From Egbenema bharatensis (GTDB lineage Bacteria > Cyanobacteriota > Cyanobacteriia > Elainellales > Elainellaceae), in assembly GCF_048077055.1 (NCBI RefSeq), contig NZ_CP182236.1, positions 4,526,001 through 4,590,000 on the forward strand: DNA of 64,000 nucleotides, in the 5' to 3' direction. The notes under the pieces were generated by a model. That model ran no database searches, was not told the DNA's origin, and saw only the letters and a list, made by a program, of their open reading frames with translations. The position numbers and the translations under genes are program-made. Of the stretch, positions 50,554 through 61,208 are shown in pieces. The stretch's first letter is position 1, and every line of letters starts with the position of its first letter.

Positions 50554-51028
50554 AGGAATTCTCCTTAGAATGGTTGGGGTTGTAATGAACGGAAGAAACC
50601 CAGCAACCTGGTTGTCCCCCCGTTCAACCATCGCAAAGTTGGGGATAGGAAGTTGTTCAACAAAAGCGTTAAACTAATCCAAGCCCGACGGACAGCTACG
50701 GTCGTCTGTAGGGTTAGAGGTATGCTGTAGTGTCTACCTACTTCATACCTCGCCAGGTTGTTGGGAGCCAGGCTACTGCGACACGCATTTGTTGTGTAGC
50801 CATAAGTTAAGAAGATACCAGATCGATCGCCATAGTCAAGTGTTCTGTTGTACAAATTTACTGACTGAGGGAAATCGTTCATGGGTCATGGGGCATGGGA
50901 GAGGCGCGATCGTCGGGTGTGATCTGGCTAGATAATTTGCAGAATCAGGTGATCATAGTGAGATCACTCAGATCATAGGGAACCCTAGAAAGGAATTTAG
51001 CTTAAGGGCAGTCTCCCGGTTCTGACCT

Positions 51029-54000
51029 ATGACATCTCTAGCAAACGCCGCTTCGCAAGTCTTCACATTTTCTGACTACACCATCGTTGAGCAACTGTAC
51101 CTGGGATCTCGAACAATCGTCTATCGAGCTGTCCAAACTTCCACTCAGCAGTCGGTCGTGATTAAGGTGCTGCGGCGAGAGTATCCTAGCTTTAGTGAAC
51201 TGGTGCAGTTTTGCAATCAATATACCATTGCCAAAAATCTCCCGATTCCTGGTATTATCCAGCCTTTGCACCTGGAACCGCTGGGTAAGGGCTATGCTCT
51301 GGTCATGGAAGATTGGGGTGGGGTTGCCTTAGGGCAGTACATCCAACACCATCCTTTAGGCCTGTCAGAGATGATCGCGATCGCCATTCAACTGGCGGAC
51401 ATTCTGCATGATCTGGGTCAACATCGTGTGGTGCATAAAGACATTAAACCGGCCAACATTCTCATCCATCCAGAAACAAAGCAGGTCAAACTGATTGATT
51501 TCAGCATTGCATCTTTGCTGCCGAAGGAAACCCAAGAAATTCAGAATCCCAATGTGCTGGAGGGAACCCTGGCCTACCTCTCCCCTGAACAAACCGGCCG
51601 GATGAACCGGGGTATTGATTACCGCAGTGATTTCTATTCGCTAGGTGTAACGCTTTTTGAGTTGGCGACGGGTCAATTGCCATTTCACTCCAGTGAACCA
51701 ATGGAACTGTTGCACTGTCATTTGGCCAAACAACCGCCCTCCATCTGCGATGTCAACCCCAATCTGCCCCTGATGTTGGGGGAGATCATTCGTAAGTTGA
51801 TGGCGAAGAATGCTGAAGACCGATACCAGAGTGCGATCGGACTCAAACATGATTTGATGCAATGTCAAAAAAACCTGCACGGACCAGTCTGGTTTGAACT
51901 GGGACAGCATGATGTATCCGATCGGTTCTTGATTCCTGAAAAGCTTTACGGCCGGGAACAGGAGGTGACAACGCTCCTGTATTCCTTTGGACGGGTTGCC
52001 AACGGAGCTGCTGAACTGATGCTGGTCGCAGGCTTTTCGGGCATTGGTAAAACGGCTGTGGTGAATGAAGTCCATAAGCCGATCGTGCGCTGGAATGGCT
52101 ACTTCATTAAAGGGAAGTACGATCAGTTCAACCGCAATGTTCCCTTTTCTGCTGTCGTTCAGGCGTTGCGTGACCTGATGGAACAACTGTTGAGCGAGAG
52201 TGATGTGCAACTAGAACAATGGAAACACCGCATTTTGTCTGTGGTGGGTGAGAACGGGCAGGTGTTGACTGAGGTAATTCCGGAGCTAGAGCAGATTATT
52301 GGTTCCCAACCGCCAGCCCCAGACCTCTCTGGTAGTGCAGCCCAGAGCCGTTTCAATCGGCTGTTCCAGAAGTTTATTGCTGTCTTCGCCACCCCCGAGC
52401 ATCCCCTGGTGATGTTCCTCGATGATTTGCAATGGGCAGATGCAGCTTCGCTCAACTTAATGCAGGTCTTAATGACGGAGAAAGCATCGGGGTATCTGAT
52501 GTTGATTGGAGCCTATCGGGATAATGAAGTTTCTCCAACCCATCCGCTGATGCTGACACTGGAGGACATTCAAAAAACAAATGCCAGGATTAATACCCTG
52601 ACGTTAGCCCCGCTGAACCAGAGCGATGTCAATCAGTTGATTGCCGATGCGTTCAGTTGTACCCCCGATCTGGCATGGCCGTTCACCGAATTGGTGTATC
52701 AAAAAACAGCCGGGAATCCGTTTTTCATCACGCAATTTTTGAAAGCACTCTATGAAGATGGATTAATCACCTTTGATGGGGAAATTGGCTTCTGGCAATG
52801 TGATCTGGCAACGGTACGATCGCTGGCCCTCACGGATGATGTCGTGGAGTTTATGTCACTGCAACTACAAAAGCTGCCCTCTGCAACCCAATCCATCCTG
52901 AAACTAGCTGCCTGCGTCGGGAATCAATTTGACTTAGCAACCCTGGCGATCGTTTCAGAACAGCCTGAACTGGAAACCGCCTTGTCCCTATGGAAAGCGC
53001 TACAGGAAGGATTTATTATTCCAACAAACGAAGTTTATAAGTTTTATCAGAATTCATCGATTTTTAGTCATCAATCGACGACCCGTATAACTGATTCTCA
53101 AATTACCAATTTCCAAATCAACAATTCTCAAATTACCGATCGATCAAAAGAATTAATCGTTAACTATAAATTCTTACACGATCGCGTTCAACAGGCTGCT
53201 TACTCTCTCATTCCGGACTCCCAGAAAAAAGCAGTGCATCTAAAAGTTGGTCAGTTATTACTCAGCAGCACATCTTCTGAAACCCTTGAAGCCAGGATTT
53301 TCGATATTGTCCATCAACTTTATCAAGGTAATGAAATCATTGCTCAACAATCAAATCGAGATGAAGTCGCTCATCTTTATTTGACTGCTGGGAAAAAAGC
53401 AAAAGCTTCCACTGCCTATAAAGCAGCCGTTGATTACTTTACCGCAGGGATAGACTTGCTCACAGAACAGAACTGGAGCACTCACTATCAACTGACGTTT
53501 GACTTGTATCGAGAAGGTGCAGAGTGCGCCTATCTGATTGGTCATCTGAAGCAAGCAGAAACCTGGTTTGATTTAGCCCTGAGTCATGCTCAGGATGCAT
53601 TTGAGCAAGCTGATATTTATGCCATTCAAATGTACCTGAAGATGACTCAAGGTGAAGATATTCAAGCTAGCTTTGAAGATGGGCTAAAGGGCCTGAGTAT
53701 GCTTGGGATGCCCTTGCCGCGCCTGCTTGAAGAGCAGAAAGCTGAAATTCAAATTCAATTAGAACAGCTACAGACCAAACTGGCAACGATTTGCCCATCC
53801 GATGTCTTTAATCTGCCGGAAATGTCTGATCAAAAGCAGAAACTCTGCATGAGCTTGCTTGCCGATCTCTGGGCCGCCGCCTACATGGGAGGAGATGCAA
53901 CGCTCTCGTACTTGAGTCTGCTGCTGATGCTCAACACTTCCCTCACCTATGGCAATACGGAAGCCTCTGGTTTTGCCTATTGTCTGTACGGAATGAACCT

Positions 54001-56974
54001 GGCCAATCAGGGCGATTATGCTACGGCCTATGAATTTGGTACATTAGCTTTGAAGCTCGATCGCCACTTCAACAGTACAAAGTTTATCTACAAAACAAAT
54101 AATATTTTTGCTCATACGATTAATCCCTATAATCAACATCTAAAAACAAATCTAGCCGTATCGCGCCAGGCTTTTCAGGCTAGTCAAGCCGGTGGAGATG
54201 TGGTGTTTGGTGTCTGGGCGGTTTCATTTTTGATCTGGGCTATGATCCTTAAAGGAGATTGCCTGCCCGATATCTACGCAGAAACTGAAAAATATCTCGG
54301 TTACGTACAGCAAGTCAATGATGTCAATATGCTGTATGCCTTTACCCTACAACGACAGTTTCTCTTGAATTTGCAAAATACATTTCAAAACACAGACTTA
54401 CTGCATTCACACCATTCGGATTATTCCGACGAGCAGCCTCCCTATATTCAAGTTTGGCGACAAAAGCAGAATTTTGAACACGGCATCAACTGGTATTGTT
54501 TTCTAAAGCTACAGCTTTCGTATTTGTATGGTCGTTATTCTGACGCAGTTGCAGCCGCTAAAGAAGCAGAAGCGACATTACCTTGCAATGCAGGGTTTTT
54601 TCCCATTATTCTGTATCACTTCTACTATCCACTGAGTTTAGCTGCACTCTATCCTGACGCAACGACAGTACAGCAAAGGGAATACTGGGAGATCCTGCAA
54701 CACCATCAGCAAATATTCAAAAATCTATCCGATTTTTGTCCAGAGAACTTTCTACACAAGTACCTATTGCTATCGGCTGAAATGGCGGCTCTTTCGGGTC
54801 ATGCACTGGAAGCAGTAAATTTGTACGATCGGGCCATTGCCGCCGCAAAAGCCAATGAATATCTTCAAGAAGAAGCCCTTGCCAATGAACTGGCAGCCAC
54901 ATTTTTCCTTAGATGGGACAAACCGTTGATTGCCCAGGAATACATGCTCAAGGCCTACTATGGCTATGCCCGTTGGGGTGCCAAAACCAAAGTTGCAGAC
55001 CTGGAAGCTTGCTATTCTCAATTGCTTGCTCCTATCCTACGGCAAGAACGGCCACCGCTCTCAGTCAGCGAAACTGTTTTTGCCAGTGGAACGATCGCCT
55101 CCACGGGTACTTCCTCCAGTGGCATTTCCGATGCCATCGATCTGGTTACTGTTCTCAAAACCTCCCAGGCAATATCCAGTGAAATTGAACTGGAAAAACT
55201 GCTGTCATCCTTGCTGTCCATCATCATTGAAAATGTAGGCGCTGATAAGTGTGTGTTAATGCTGCTGCGGGGTGAACGTTTGCTGATTAAAGGGTTAGTC
55301 ACCCTGGGAACACAACCCATTGTGTTGCAGAGCCTTCCTGTTGAAGAGAGTCAGGATGTTCCTCTCAAAATCATTCACAAGGTCATGCATCAGCAGCACA
55401 GCGTCGTACTGATTGATGCAATGGCAGATCCCACTTTAGTCGCCGATCCATACATTGTGCATCAGCAACCCAAAAGCCTTTTATGTAGTCCAATTTTGCA
55501 TCAGGGTAAGTTAAAGGGAATTGTATATTTAGAGAATAATCTGGCAACAGGAGCATTCACAGCCGATCGCGTCGAGTTGCTCAACCTGCTCTGTGCCCAG
55601 GCAGCGATTTCGCTAGAGAATGCCAGGCTGTATGAACGATCGCAGCAATATGCTCAACAGCTAGAGCGATCGCTGAACGAGTTAGGCCATACAGAGTCTC
55701 GCCTGCGAGCATCCCAGCAACGGCTTCAGCTCATGGTTCAACAAACACCCCTAGCCGTCATTGAGTGGGATATCAATCAGCAGATTACGAGTTGGAACCC
55801 AGCCGCAGAAAGAATATTTGGCTACACCCAGGAAGAAGCTCTGGGTCGTCCAATTCACTTTCTCGTTCCTGAAAAGCTCCAGCCTCAAATCGCAAGAATT
55901 AGTGCCGATCTTCTACTGCAACAGGGCGGTCATTTCAGCATCAATGAAAACATTACAAAAGATGGCAGGTTGATTGTTTGTGCCTGGTATAACAGTCCGC
56001 TGGTTAATGAGGACGGTGAGCTGGTTGGCGTTGCTTCACTCACAGATGATATTACTGACCAGAAAATGGCTGAACTCAAACTCCAACAACAGGCAGAAGA
56101 GTTGGCAGCGGCATTGCAAAACTTAAGGCAAACCCAATTACAGATGGTGCAAAACGAGAAAATGGCCATGTTGGGTAACCTGGTTGCTGGCATTGCTCAC
56201 GAAATCAACAACCCCATTGGTTTTCTCAATGGTAGTGTTAATAACGCCAAAGATTACGTGCAGGATTTGTTCGGCCATCTTGCGCTCTATCAGGAACATC
56301 ATCCCCAGGCGGCCACCCCAGTTCTGGATCATGCAGCAGCGATCGATCTGGAGTTCTTGCGCGAAGATTTGCCCAAGGTACTCGATTCCATGAAAGGGGC
56401 GACCGATCGCATCAAGTCCATCAGCAACAGCCTGCGAACCTTCTCCCGGGCCGATACTGAATATAAAGTCCGGGCCGATATTCACGAAGGCATCGACAGC
56501 ACGATCTTAATCCTGAAATATCGACTTAAAGCCAATGAGTTCCGCCCAGCGATCGAAGTGCAAAAAGCATACAGCAATCTGCCTATGGTTGATTGTTTTC
56601 CTGGACAGTTGAACCAGGTGTTCATGAATATCTTAGCCAATGCGATCGATGTTTTTGATGAGGCAGCCCAACAGTCTTCGTTTAATGACCTGAAAGCAAA
56701 GCCTCAGAGGATCACAATTCAAACCCAGCTAGCCGCACAGAATACCGTTGAAATCCGGATTCGTGACAATGGTACAGGGATGTCGAGCGAAGTACTATCT
56801 CGCATTTTTGACCATTTATTCACCACCAAAGGGGTAGGAAAAGGAACCGGATTAGGATTGGCGATCGCCCGTCAAATTATCGTGGAGAAACATGGAGGTT
56901 GCATAGAGGTGCAGTCGGAAGTGGGGCAAGGCACCGAATTCTGTATCAGCCTACCCATGTCGGTTCATCCATAG
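51029..56974 (+). CDS. Hybrid Ser/Thr kinase – AAA ATPase – GAF – PAS – histidine kinase
   Basis: A 1981-aa multidomain signalling protein. Residues ~10–275: Ser/Thr kinase with VVIKVLRRE (Lys), VVHKDIKPANILI (catalytic loop near 136) and LIDFSIAS, where DFG is DFS. ~300–560: AAA/STAND ATPase with Walker A GFSGIGKT (near 335) and Walker B VMFLDDLQWAD. ~600–1340: helical TPR-like region. ~1375–1530: GAF (ISSEIELEKLLSSLLSIIIENVGADKCVLML). ~1560–1690: PAS (QTPLAVIEWDINQQITSWNPAAERIFGYT). ~1710–1981: histidine kinase with LVAGIAHEINNPIGFLN (His near 1723), NILANAIDVF and IRDNGTGMSS, GKGTGLGLAIARQI. This architecture is known in cyanobacteria. No response regulator is next to it. Confidence 0.95.
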   Translation: MTSLANAASQVFTFSDYTIVEQLYLGSRTIVYRAVQTSTQQSVVIKVLRREYPSFSELVQFCNQYTIAKNLPIPGIIQPLHLEPLGKGYALVMEDWGGVALGQYIQHHPLGLSEMIAIAIQLADILHDLGQHRVVHKDIKPANILIHPETKQVKLIDFSIASLLPKETQEIQNPNVLEGTLAYLSPEQTGRMNRGIDYRSDFYSLGVTLFELATGQLPFHSSEPMELLHCHLAKQPPSICDVNPNLPLMLGEIIRKLMAKNAEDRYQSAIGLKHDLMQCQKNLHGPVWFELGQHDVSDRFLIPEKLYGREQEVTTLLYSFGRVANGAAELMLVAGFSGIGKTAVVNEVHKPIVRWNGYFIKGKYDQFNRNVPFSAVVQALRDLMEQLLSESDVQLEQWKHRILSVVGENGQVLTEVIPELEQIIGSQPPAPDLSGSAAQSRFNRLFQKFIAVFATPEHPLVMFLDDLQWADAASLNLMQVLMTEKASGYLMLIGAYRDNEVSPTHPLMLTLEDIQKTNARINTLTLAPLNQSDVNQLIADAFSCTPDLAWPFTELVYQKTAGNPFFITQFLKALYEDGLITFDGEIGFWQCDLATVRSLALTDDVVEFMSLQLQKLPSATQSILKLAACVGNQFDLATLAIVSEQPELETALSLWKALQEGFIIPTNEVYKFYQNSSIFSHQSTTRITDSQITNFQINNSQITDRSKELIVNYKFLHDRVQQAAYSLIPDSQKKAVHLKVGQLLLSSTSSETLEARIFDIVHQLYQGNEIIAQQSNRDEVAHLYLTAGKKAKASTAYKAAVDYFTAGIDLLTEQNWSTHYQLTFDLYREGAECAYLIGHLKQAETWFDLALSHAQDAFEQADIYAIQMYLKMTQGEDIQASFEDGLKGLSMLGMPLPRLLEEQKAEIQIQLEQLQTKLATICPSDVFNLPEMSDQKQKLCMSLLADLWAAAYMGGDATLSYLSLLLMLNTSLTYGNTEASGFAYCLYGMNLANQGDYATAYEFGTLALKLDRHFNSTKFIYKTNNIFAHTINPYNQHLKTNLAVSRQAFQASQAGGDVVFGVWAVSFLIWAMILKGDCLPDIYAETEKYLGYVQQVNDVNMLYAFTLQRQFLLNLQNTFQNTDLLHSHHSDYSDEQPPYIQVWRQKQNFEHGINWYCFLKLQLSYLYGRYSDAVAAAKEAEATLPCNAGFFPIILYHFYYPLSLAALYPDATTVQQREYWEILQHHQQIFKNLSDFCPENFLHKYLLLSAEMAALSGHALEAVNLYDRAIAAAKANEYLQEEALANELAATFFLRWDKPLIAQEYMLKAYYGYARWGAKTKVADLEACYSQLLAPILRQERPPLSVSETVFASGTIASTGTSSSGISDAIDLVTVLKTSQAISSEIELEKLLSSLLSIIIENVGADKCVLMLLRGERLLIKGLVTLGTQPIVLQSLPVEESQDVPLKIIHKVMHQQHSVVLIDAMADPTLVADPYIVHQQPKSLLCSPILHQGKLKGIVYLENNLATGAFTADRVELLNLLCAQAAISLENARLYERSQQYAQQLERSLNELGHTESRLRASQQRLQLMVQQTPLAVIEWDINQQITSWNPAAERIFGYTQEEALGRPIHFLVPEKLQPQIARISADLLLQQGGHFSINENITKDGRLIVCAWYNSPLVNEDGELVGVASLTDDITDQKMAELKLQQQAEELAAALQNLRQTQLQMVQNEKMAMLGNLVAGIAHEINNPIGFLNGSVNNAKDYVQDLFGHLALYQEHHPQAATPVLDHAAAIDLEFLREDLPKVLDSMKGATDRIKSISNSLRTFSRADTEYKVRADIHEGIDSTILILKYRLKANEFRPAIEVQKAYSNLPMVDCFPGQLNQVFMNILANAIDVFDEAAQQSSFNDLKAKPQRITIQTQLAAQNTVEIRIRDNGTGMSSEVLSRIFDHLFTTKGVGKGTGLGLAIARQIIVEKHGGCIEVQSEVGQGTEFCISLPMSVHP

Positions 56975-57157
56975 TCGGTTCACCCATAGTCGGTTCACCC
57001 ATGAGCACTCAAGCATGCAGTGATTAGCTTAAAAATTTGTTATGTCACGCAAAGTAGACATCGAATGATGTCTACCCGCAATGTCTGCCCTATGGCTGAA
57101 GCAGATTTCTGTTGCGATCGCTAGGCTAAAAAATTGTAGCGAAGATTCAGGCAGCCA

Positions 57158-59104
57158 GTGAAATTGCGATCGCTCCATCGAAGCATGAGGGTTGTTGTAA
57201 TAGCCCTGTTCGTTGCGCTGCTCATCATTTTACCCAGTATCGCCCAGGTGCCAGAAACCCAGATCCCACCCCCTGATGCTGAACTGAGCCAATTGGAACC
57301 CTTCGACCCGCCAGAGGTAGAAGCCTTCGTGGAGGAGTTTGTCCGGGCGCAGTCGCTCCCAGGTGCAGCTTTTGTTTTGGTTCAGGACGGAGCAATTGTA
57401 GCCCAACAGGGTTATGGCTATGCTGATATCGCCCAACAGCGTCCCGTTGATGCAGAAACCACTTTATTTCGGATTGCATCCATCTCGAAATTAGTCACCA
57501 CCGTTGCCCTGTTGCAGCTTTATGAGCAGGGACAGGTGAGCCTGAATGATAATGTGAATCGCTATCTGCAAGCCTTTCAAATTGACGAAACCTATCCCGC
57601 TCCCATTACGGTAGAAAACCTGCTGACCCACACCGACGGACTGGATGTGTCCTGGGGAATTGGCGCGGCCAACACGACAGGAGATCGGTTTTTGCCCCTG
57701 GCTCAATTTTTGCAAGACCGTTTGCCACCGCGAGTGGTTGCCCCAGACCGGGTATATCTTTATGGTGATGCTGGAATGACCGTTGCGGGCTATCTGGTTC
57801 AGGCTTTGAGTAGCATTCCCTTTGCGCAATACGTAGAACAGCAGATCTTTCAACCCTTAGGGATGGAGCGCAGTAGCTTTCAGCAACCTTTACCGCCCTC
57901 CCTTGCAGCGGATGTTGCGGTGGGATATGAAGCGGATCACTCACCAGTTCCGTTTCAGCGAATTCAAAGTGTCCCTGCGATCGCCATGAGTACGACGACC
58001 ACCGACATGGCGAACTTTATGCTAGCCCAACTGCAAGGCGGACAGTTCAACAACAGCGGCATCTTGAGCGAAGAAACAACGCGCCAAATGCAGCAGCAGC
58101 ACTTTACCCACCACCCCCGACTTCCCGGTTCTGCCTACGGGTTTTATCTGCGCCAACAAAGCGATCGTCTGATCCTGGAGCATGGTGGCGTGATGCCCGG
58201 TTTCAGCAGTACCCTGTTCCTGATTCCAGAAGATAATTTAGGATTCTTCCTGGCTAGCAACAGTTTTCGGGCTGATCTGCCGGAGCGTTTGATGCAAGCC
58301 TTCCTGGCGCACTACTATCCATCAACGCCGAGTCCACCCCGGGATTCCCCAACCGGAACCCGATTATCGCCCGATCTGTCCCGGTTTTTTGTCGGCACCT
58401 ATCGATTCAATCGCTATCCCCACAGGAGTTTTGAGAAGTTAACTGCTTTGATCGGGCTTGTTCCTGAAATTCGGATTGAGGTCACCGAAGATGGCGCGTT
58501 AACGATTCAGGGTGCTCGCTACACTCAGATAGAGCCGCTGCTGTTTCAGTTAGGAAATAGTTCTTACTACAGTGCCTTTCGGCAAAACGATCGCGGCCAG
58601 ATCACCCACGTTTTCCTGGGGCAGAGTGTGTTTCAAGCATTTGAAAAATTAGCGTGGTTTGAAACCGTTCGCTTTAATGCCCTGTTACTGGGAATCTGCG
58701 CCTTAATTTTCCTATCGATGGGGATTGTTTATTTAATTGACTTCTACCGTCGCCTGACAAAACGCCTTTCTGGACAGCGACGCTTGCCTCAATGGGCGCT
58801 ACATTTGGCTGGGTTAACCAGTACCTTAAATCTCTTATTCGTCATGGGTATGGTCTTCACTCTGGTGTTCACCGATATCTGGGTTCTCTATGAAGGAATG
58901 CCCTGGCTCGCCCTGCTTCTGCTAGGCATTCCACTCATCACTACTGGCTTAACATTGGGGTTAGCTGTTGGGACGATCGCCGTTTGGGCAAATTATTCAG
59001 GCGCGCTCTGGCAAAAGTTGCATTACTCCCTGGTCACGCTGGCTGCCATTGGCTTCATCTGGTTTGTTGAGTACTGGAATCTTTTAGGCTTTCGCTTTGC
59101 TTGA
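57158..59104 (+). CDS. Beta-lactamase-family serine hydrolase with C-terminal membrane helices
   Basis: A 648-aa protein. The N-terminus (VVVIALFVALLIILPSIAQ) is a signal sequence. Residues ~50–390 form a class C beta-lactamase/esterase-type domain: FRIASISKLVTTVALLQLYE (S-x-x-K, Ser near 109), YLYGDAGMTVAGYLV (Tyr in the Y-x-N position) and LEHGGVMPGFSST (H-G-G in place of KTG). A beta-rich stretch follows (~410–490) and about four membrane helices end the protein (LLLGICALIFLSMGIVYLI; LASTLNLLFVMGMV region; LALLLLGIPLITTGLTLGL). Probably a periplasmic peptidase or esterase. GTG 57158 and ATG 57185 are both possible starts. Confidence 0.9.
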   Translation: MKLRSLHRSMRVVVIALFVALLIILPSIAQVPETQIPPPDAELSQLEPFDPPEVEAFVEEFVRAQSLPGAAFVLVQDGAIVAQQGYGYADIAQQRPVDAETTLFRIASISKLVTTVALLQLYEQGQVSLNDNVNRYLQAFQIDETYPAPITVENLLTHTDGLDVSWGIGAANTTGDRFLPLAQFLQDRLPPRVVAPDRVYLYGDAGMTVAGYLVQALSSIPFAQYVEQQIFQPLGMERSSFQQPLPPSLAADVAVGYEADHSPVPFQRIQSVPAIAMSTTTTDMANFMLAQLQGGQFNNSGILSEETTRQMQQQHFTHHPRLPGSAYGFYLRQQSDRLILEHGGVMPGFSSTLFLIPEDNLGFFLASNSFRADLPERLMQAFLAHYYPSTPSPPRDSPTGTRLSPDLSRFFVGTYRFNRYPHRSFEKLTALIGLVPEIRIEVTEDGALTIQGARYTQIEPLLFQLGNSSYYSAFRQNDRGQITHVFLGQSVFQAFEKLAWFETVRFNALLLGICALIFLSMGIVYLIDFYRRLTKRLSGQRRLPQWALHLAGLTSTLNLLFVMGMVFTLVFTDIWVLYEGMPWLALLLLGIPLITTGLTLGLAVGTIAVWANYSGALWQKLHYSLVTLAAIGFIWFVEYWNLLGFRFA

Positions 59105-59110
59105 GTCAAT

Positions 59111-59175
59111 CCACCCCTCACCCTTCTCCACCAGGGATTTCCCAACATTCCCCTCCTGGGAGGGGTTGGGGTGGG
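59111..59175. terminator. Bidirectional hairpin between convergent genes
   Basis: CCACCCCTCACCC pairs with GGGTTGGGGTGGG, and an inner CCCCTCC/GGGAGGGG hairpin is nested in it. It lies between the serine hydrolase and the SGNH gene, which converge. Confidence 0.7.
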
Positions 59176-59186
59176 TTCAATGCGAC

Positions 59187-60642
59187 TTAAGCCGCAGAGG
59201 AGGATGAGGGACTCGGTAACTGAGTTTCAGCCGCTGTTAGCCTGAACGGGTTATCACTCCCCACCGTCAGGAAGTCCCTGGCACGGAGAGAACTCGCCTG
59301 AATGCCATTCAGAATGGCTAACCGTTGGTTATCTCTGGTAATCCGAATCACCGTATTGTCTCCCCGCTGTCGCAACGTCAGGCGATCGAACGTTAGCCTG
59401 CCGCCCAAGACAATGCGATCGATTCCCAGTTCAAAATCCAGAATCGTATCTATGCCCTGTCTCGGTTGCAACCAGAAGCGATCGGCTCCTCTGCCGCCTT
59501 CCAGCACATCATTGCCTCTCCCACCGTTCAGGAAATCTGCCCCTAAGCCACCCCTCAAGGTATCCTGACCATTGTTGCCATACAGCCGATCGTTCCCGGC
59601 ATTCCCCAGGAGCAAATCATCCCCTGCTCCACCGACCAGTAAATCTCGACCCTGGAATCCGTACAGCGTATCATTCCCGGCATTCCCCAGGAGGGTATCA
59701 TTGCCCCGGTTGCCCTCCAGCCAATCGTTCCCGCCCCGACCCGTCAGGAAGTCATTACCGCTATAGCCAACTAAGCGATCGGCCTGCGGCGTACCAATCC
59801 GGGCAATGTTGTCAGTGATGCCATTAATCACATCTTGCCGGAGGGTTTGAGCCAGGAGAGAGTGGCTGCGGGTTGTGGGATGTGCCTGATCCCAGAAGAA
59901 AAACGTATCTGCATCGGCTGGAGCCGATCGGGGGACTAAATTCACCAGGAATGGATCGGTGACATTGGAAAACCCAAAGGCGGATGGATTTGCAGCAACT
60001 TGCTCTCCCAAAGCGAACAGATCAGTCAGAACAACGTTAACGCCCAAGCTTTGTTCCAGCGGCAGCAGGTTACTTTCCAGACCCGCATTGAGGGTTTGCG
60101 TCACCTGGGTTAGAGGAGCTAAAAAGTTCTGGCTGAGGGGTAATCGCCCCAGGTTGGGGTTTTGCACCACAACAATATTTTTTGCACCGGCATTCGCCAA
60201 CGATTCAACCGCCAATCTAATATTACCAACAGCCTGGTTGATGGCTGGCCAAAGGAGCCTGGATCGTTCAGATTCAGGAAATCATTCGCGCCTGACCAAA
60301 CAAAATACAGGGCATTGGGATCGGCTCCCCCGGCCCAACCTGAGTCACAAAGCGATCGATCTGATCCAGCAGTCCACCCAGTTGAGGGAACGGATTCACA
60401 TTCGTCCGCCCCGTTGTGGCTCCACCTACCGCAAAGTTGGTCGTTAAATCAAGGTTTAATCCGAGGCTGTCCGCCAGGAATTCCACCGCCACTGGGCCAT
60501 TTGAAAATCGACCCTCGGCATAGGGAGGGCTGGGGGGCAATAGCCCTGCCGTCAGAAGGAACGAATTACCGATATCCGTCGTGCTGTCACCAAAGGCAAT
60601 CACCTTCGCATCCCGCTGGGGGATGACCGAAATTTCGTTCAT
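59187..60642 (-). pseudogene. SGNH/GDSL esterase with RTX calcium-binding repeats, two frameshifts in this sequence
   Basis: From ATG 60642 the frame starts with the GDSL block VIAFGDSTTDIGNSFLL and GRFSNGPVAVEFLADSLGL, NFAVGGATTG. It breaks near 60330 (a G5 run after GGGCC; a sixth G gives GPGGADPNALYFVWSGANDFLNLNDPGSF) and again near 60245 (one base restores GGCC, giving GQAINQAVGNIRLAVESLANAGAKNIVVVQ). The DxxH block is FFWDQAHPTTRSHSLLA. The last ~170 residues are RTX nonapeptides (GGNDWLEGN RGNDTLLGN and so on), the calcium-binding signal for type I secretion. The repaired length is 485 aa. A secreted esterase or lipase is likely. Confidence 0.87.
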
Positions 60643-61208
60643 ATTAAGTTCTGCCTTTACCAAAATAGATGTTCTAATCTTTACGAACTCGCCAGTCACT
60701 CAACCGTACATTGAAGCGTATAGTTATCATACGATTAAGTATTCGATCTGGTTCATTAGAAAAATCAAGAATTTGTAAACTTGCTCCACTTCCGGTTTTT
60801 CGCTGATCGGATGAAGCTCCTATCCTCCGAAAGCCCGATCGCCCTGCGCAATTGCTTTCAAACAGAGCTTTCCCAGATCAGGTTTATTTGCCAGTCAGTT
60901 ACCAAAGGTTTCCAATTCGATCGTGGGTTCAGCAAGAGAATCAAGTTTGTGTGGATCTCCGTGATCTAAGTTTGATTTTTTACTCAGTGTAGGAGCCTTT
61001 GGTTCATCTTTTGCTCAGTGAAAATGAGCAGCGAAATCTCTGTATTGTCAAGGCTCAGAGGTATGATTTGTCCAAACAATTTGCACCTCATCTCCGGTTT
61101 CTCACGAATCTGCCTCAAGTACAGAAGCCTTGCAATAAAAACTGTCATGATGCATCCGATTGGTCATTCTCTCCGTACCAGGGACGTAGAGTTTGATACG
61201 GTTCAACG
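60643..61208. other. Divergent promoter gap
   Basis: About 565 bp, AT-richer than most of the window. Short frames here have no family features. It must hold the promoters of the SGNH gene and the DUF4394 gene. Confidence 0.45.

Noticed and set aside
50565..50882. 105-codon minus-strand frame upstream of the 78-aa gene
   Set aside because: No family features, and it overlaps the leader of the better-supported gene that has a clear ribosome-binding site.
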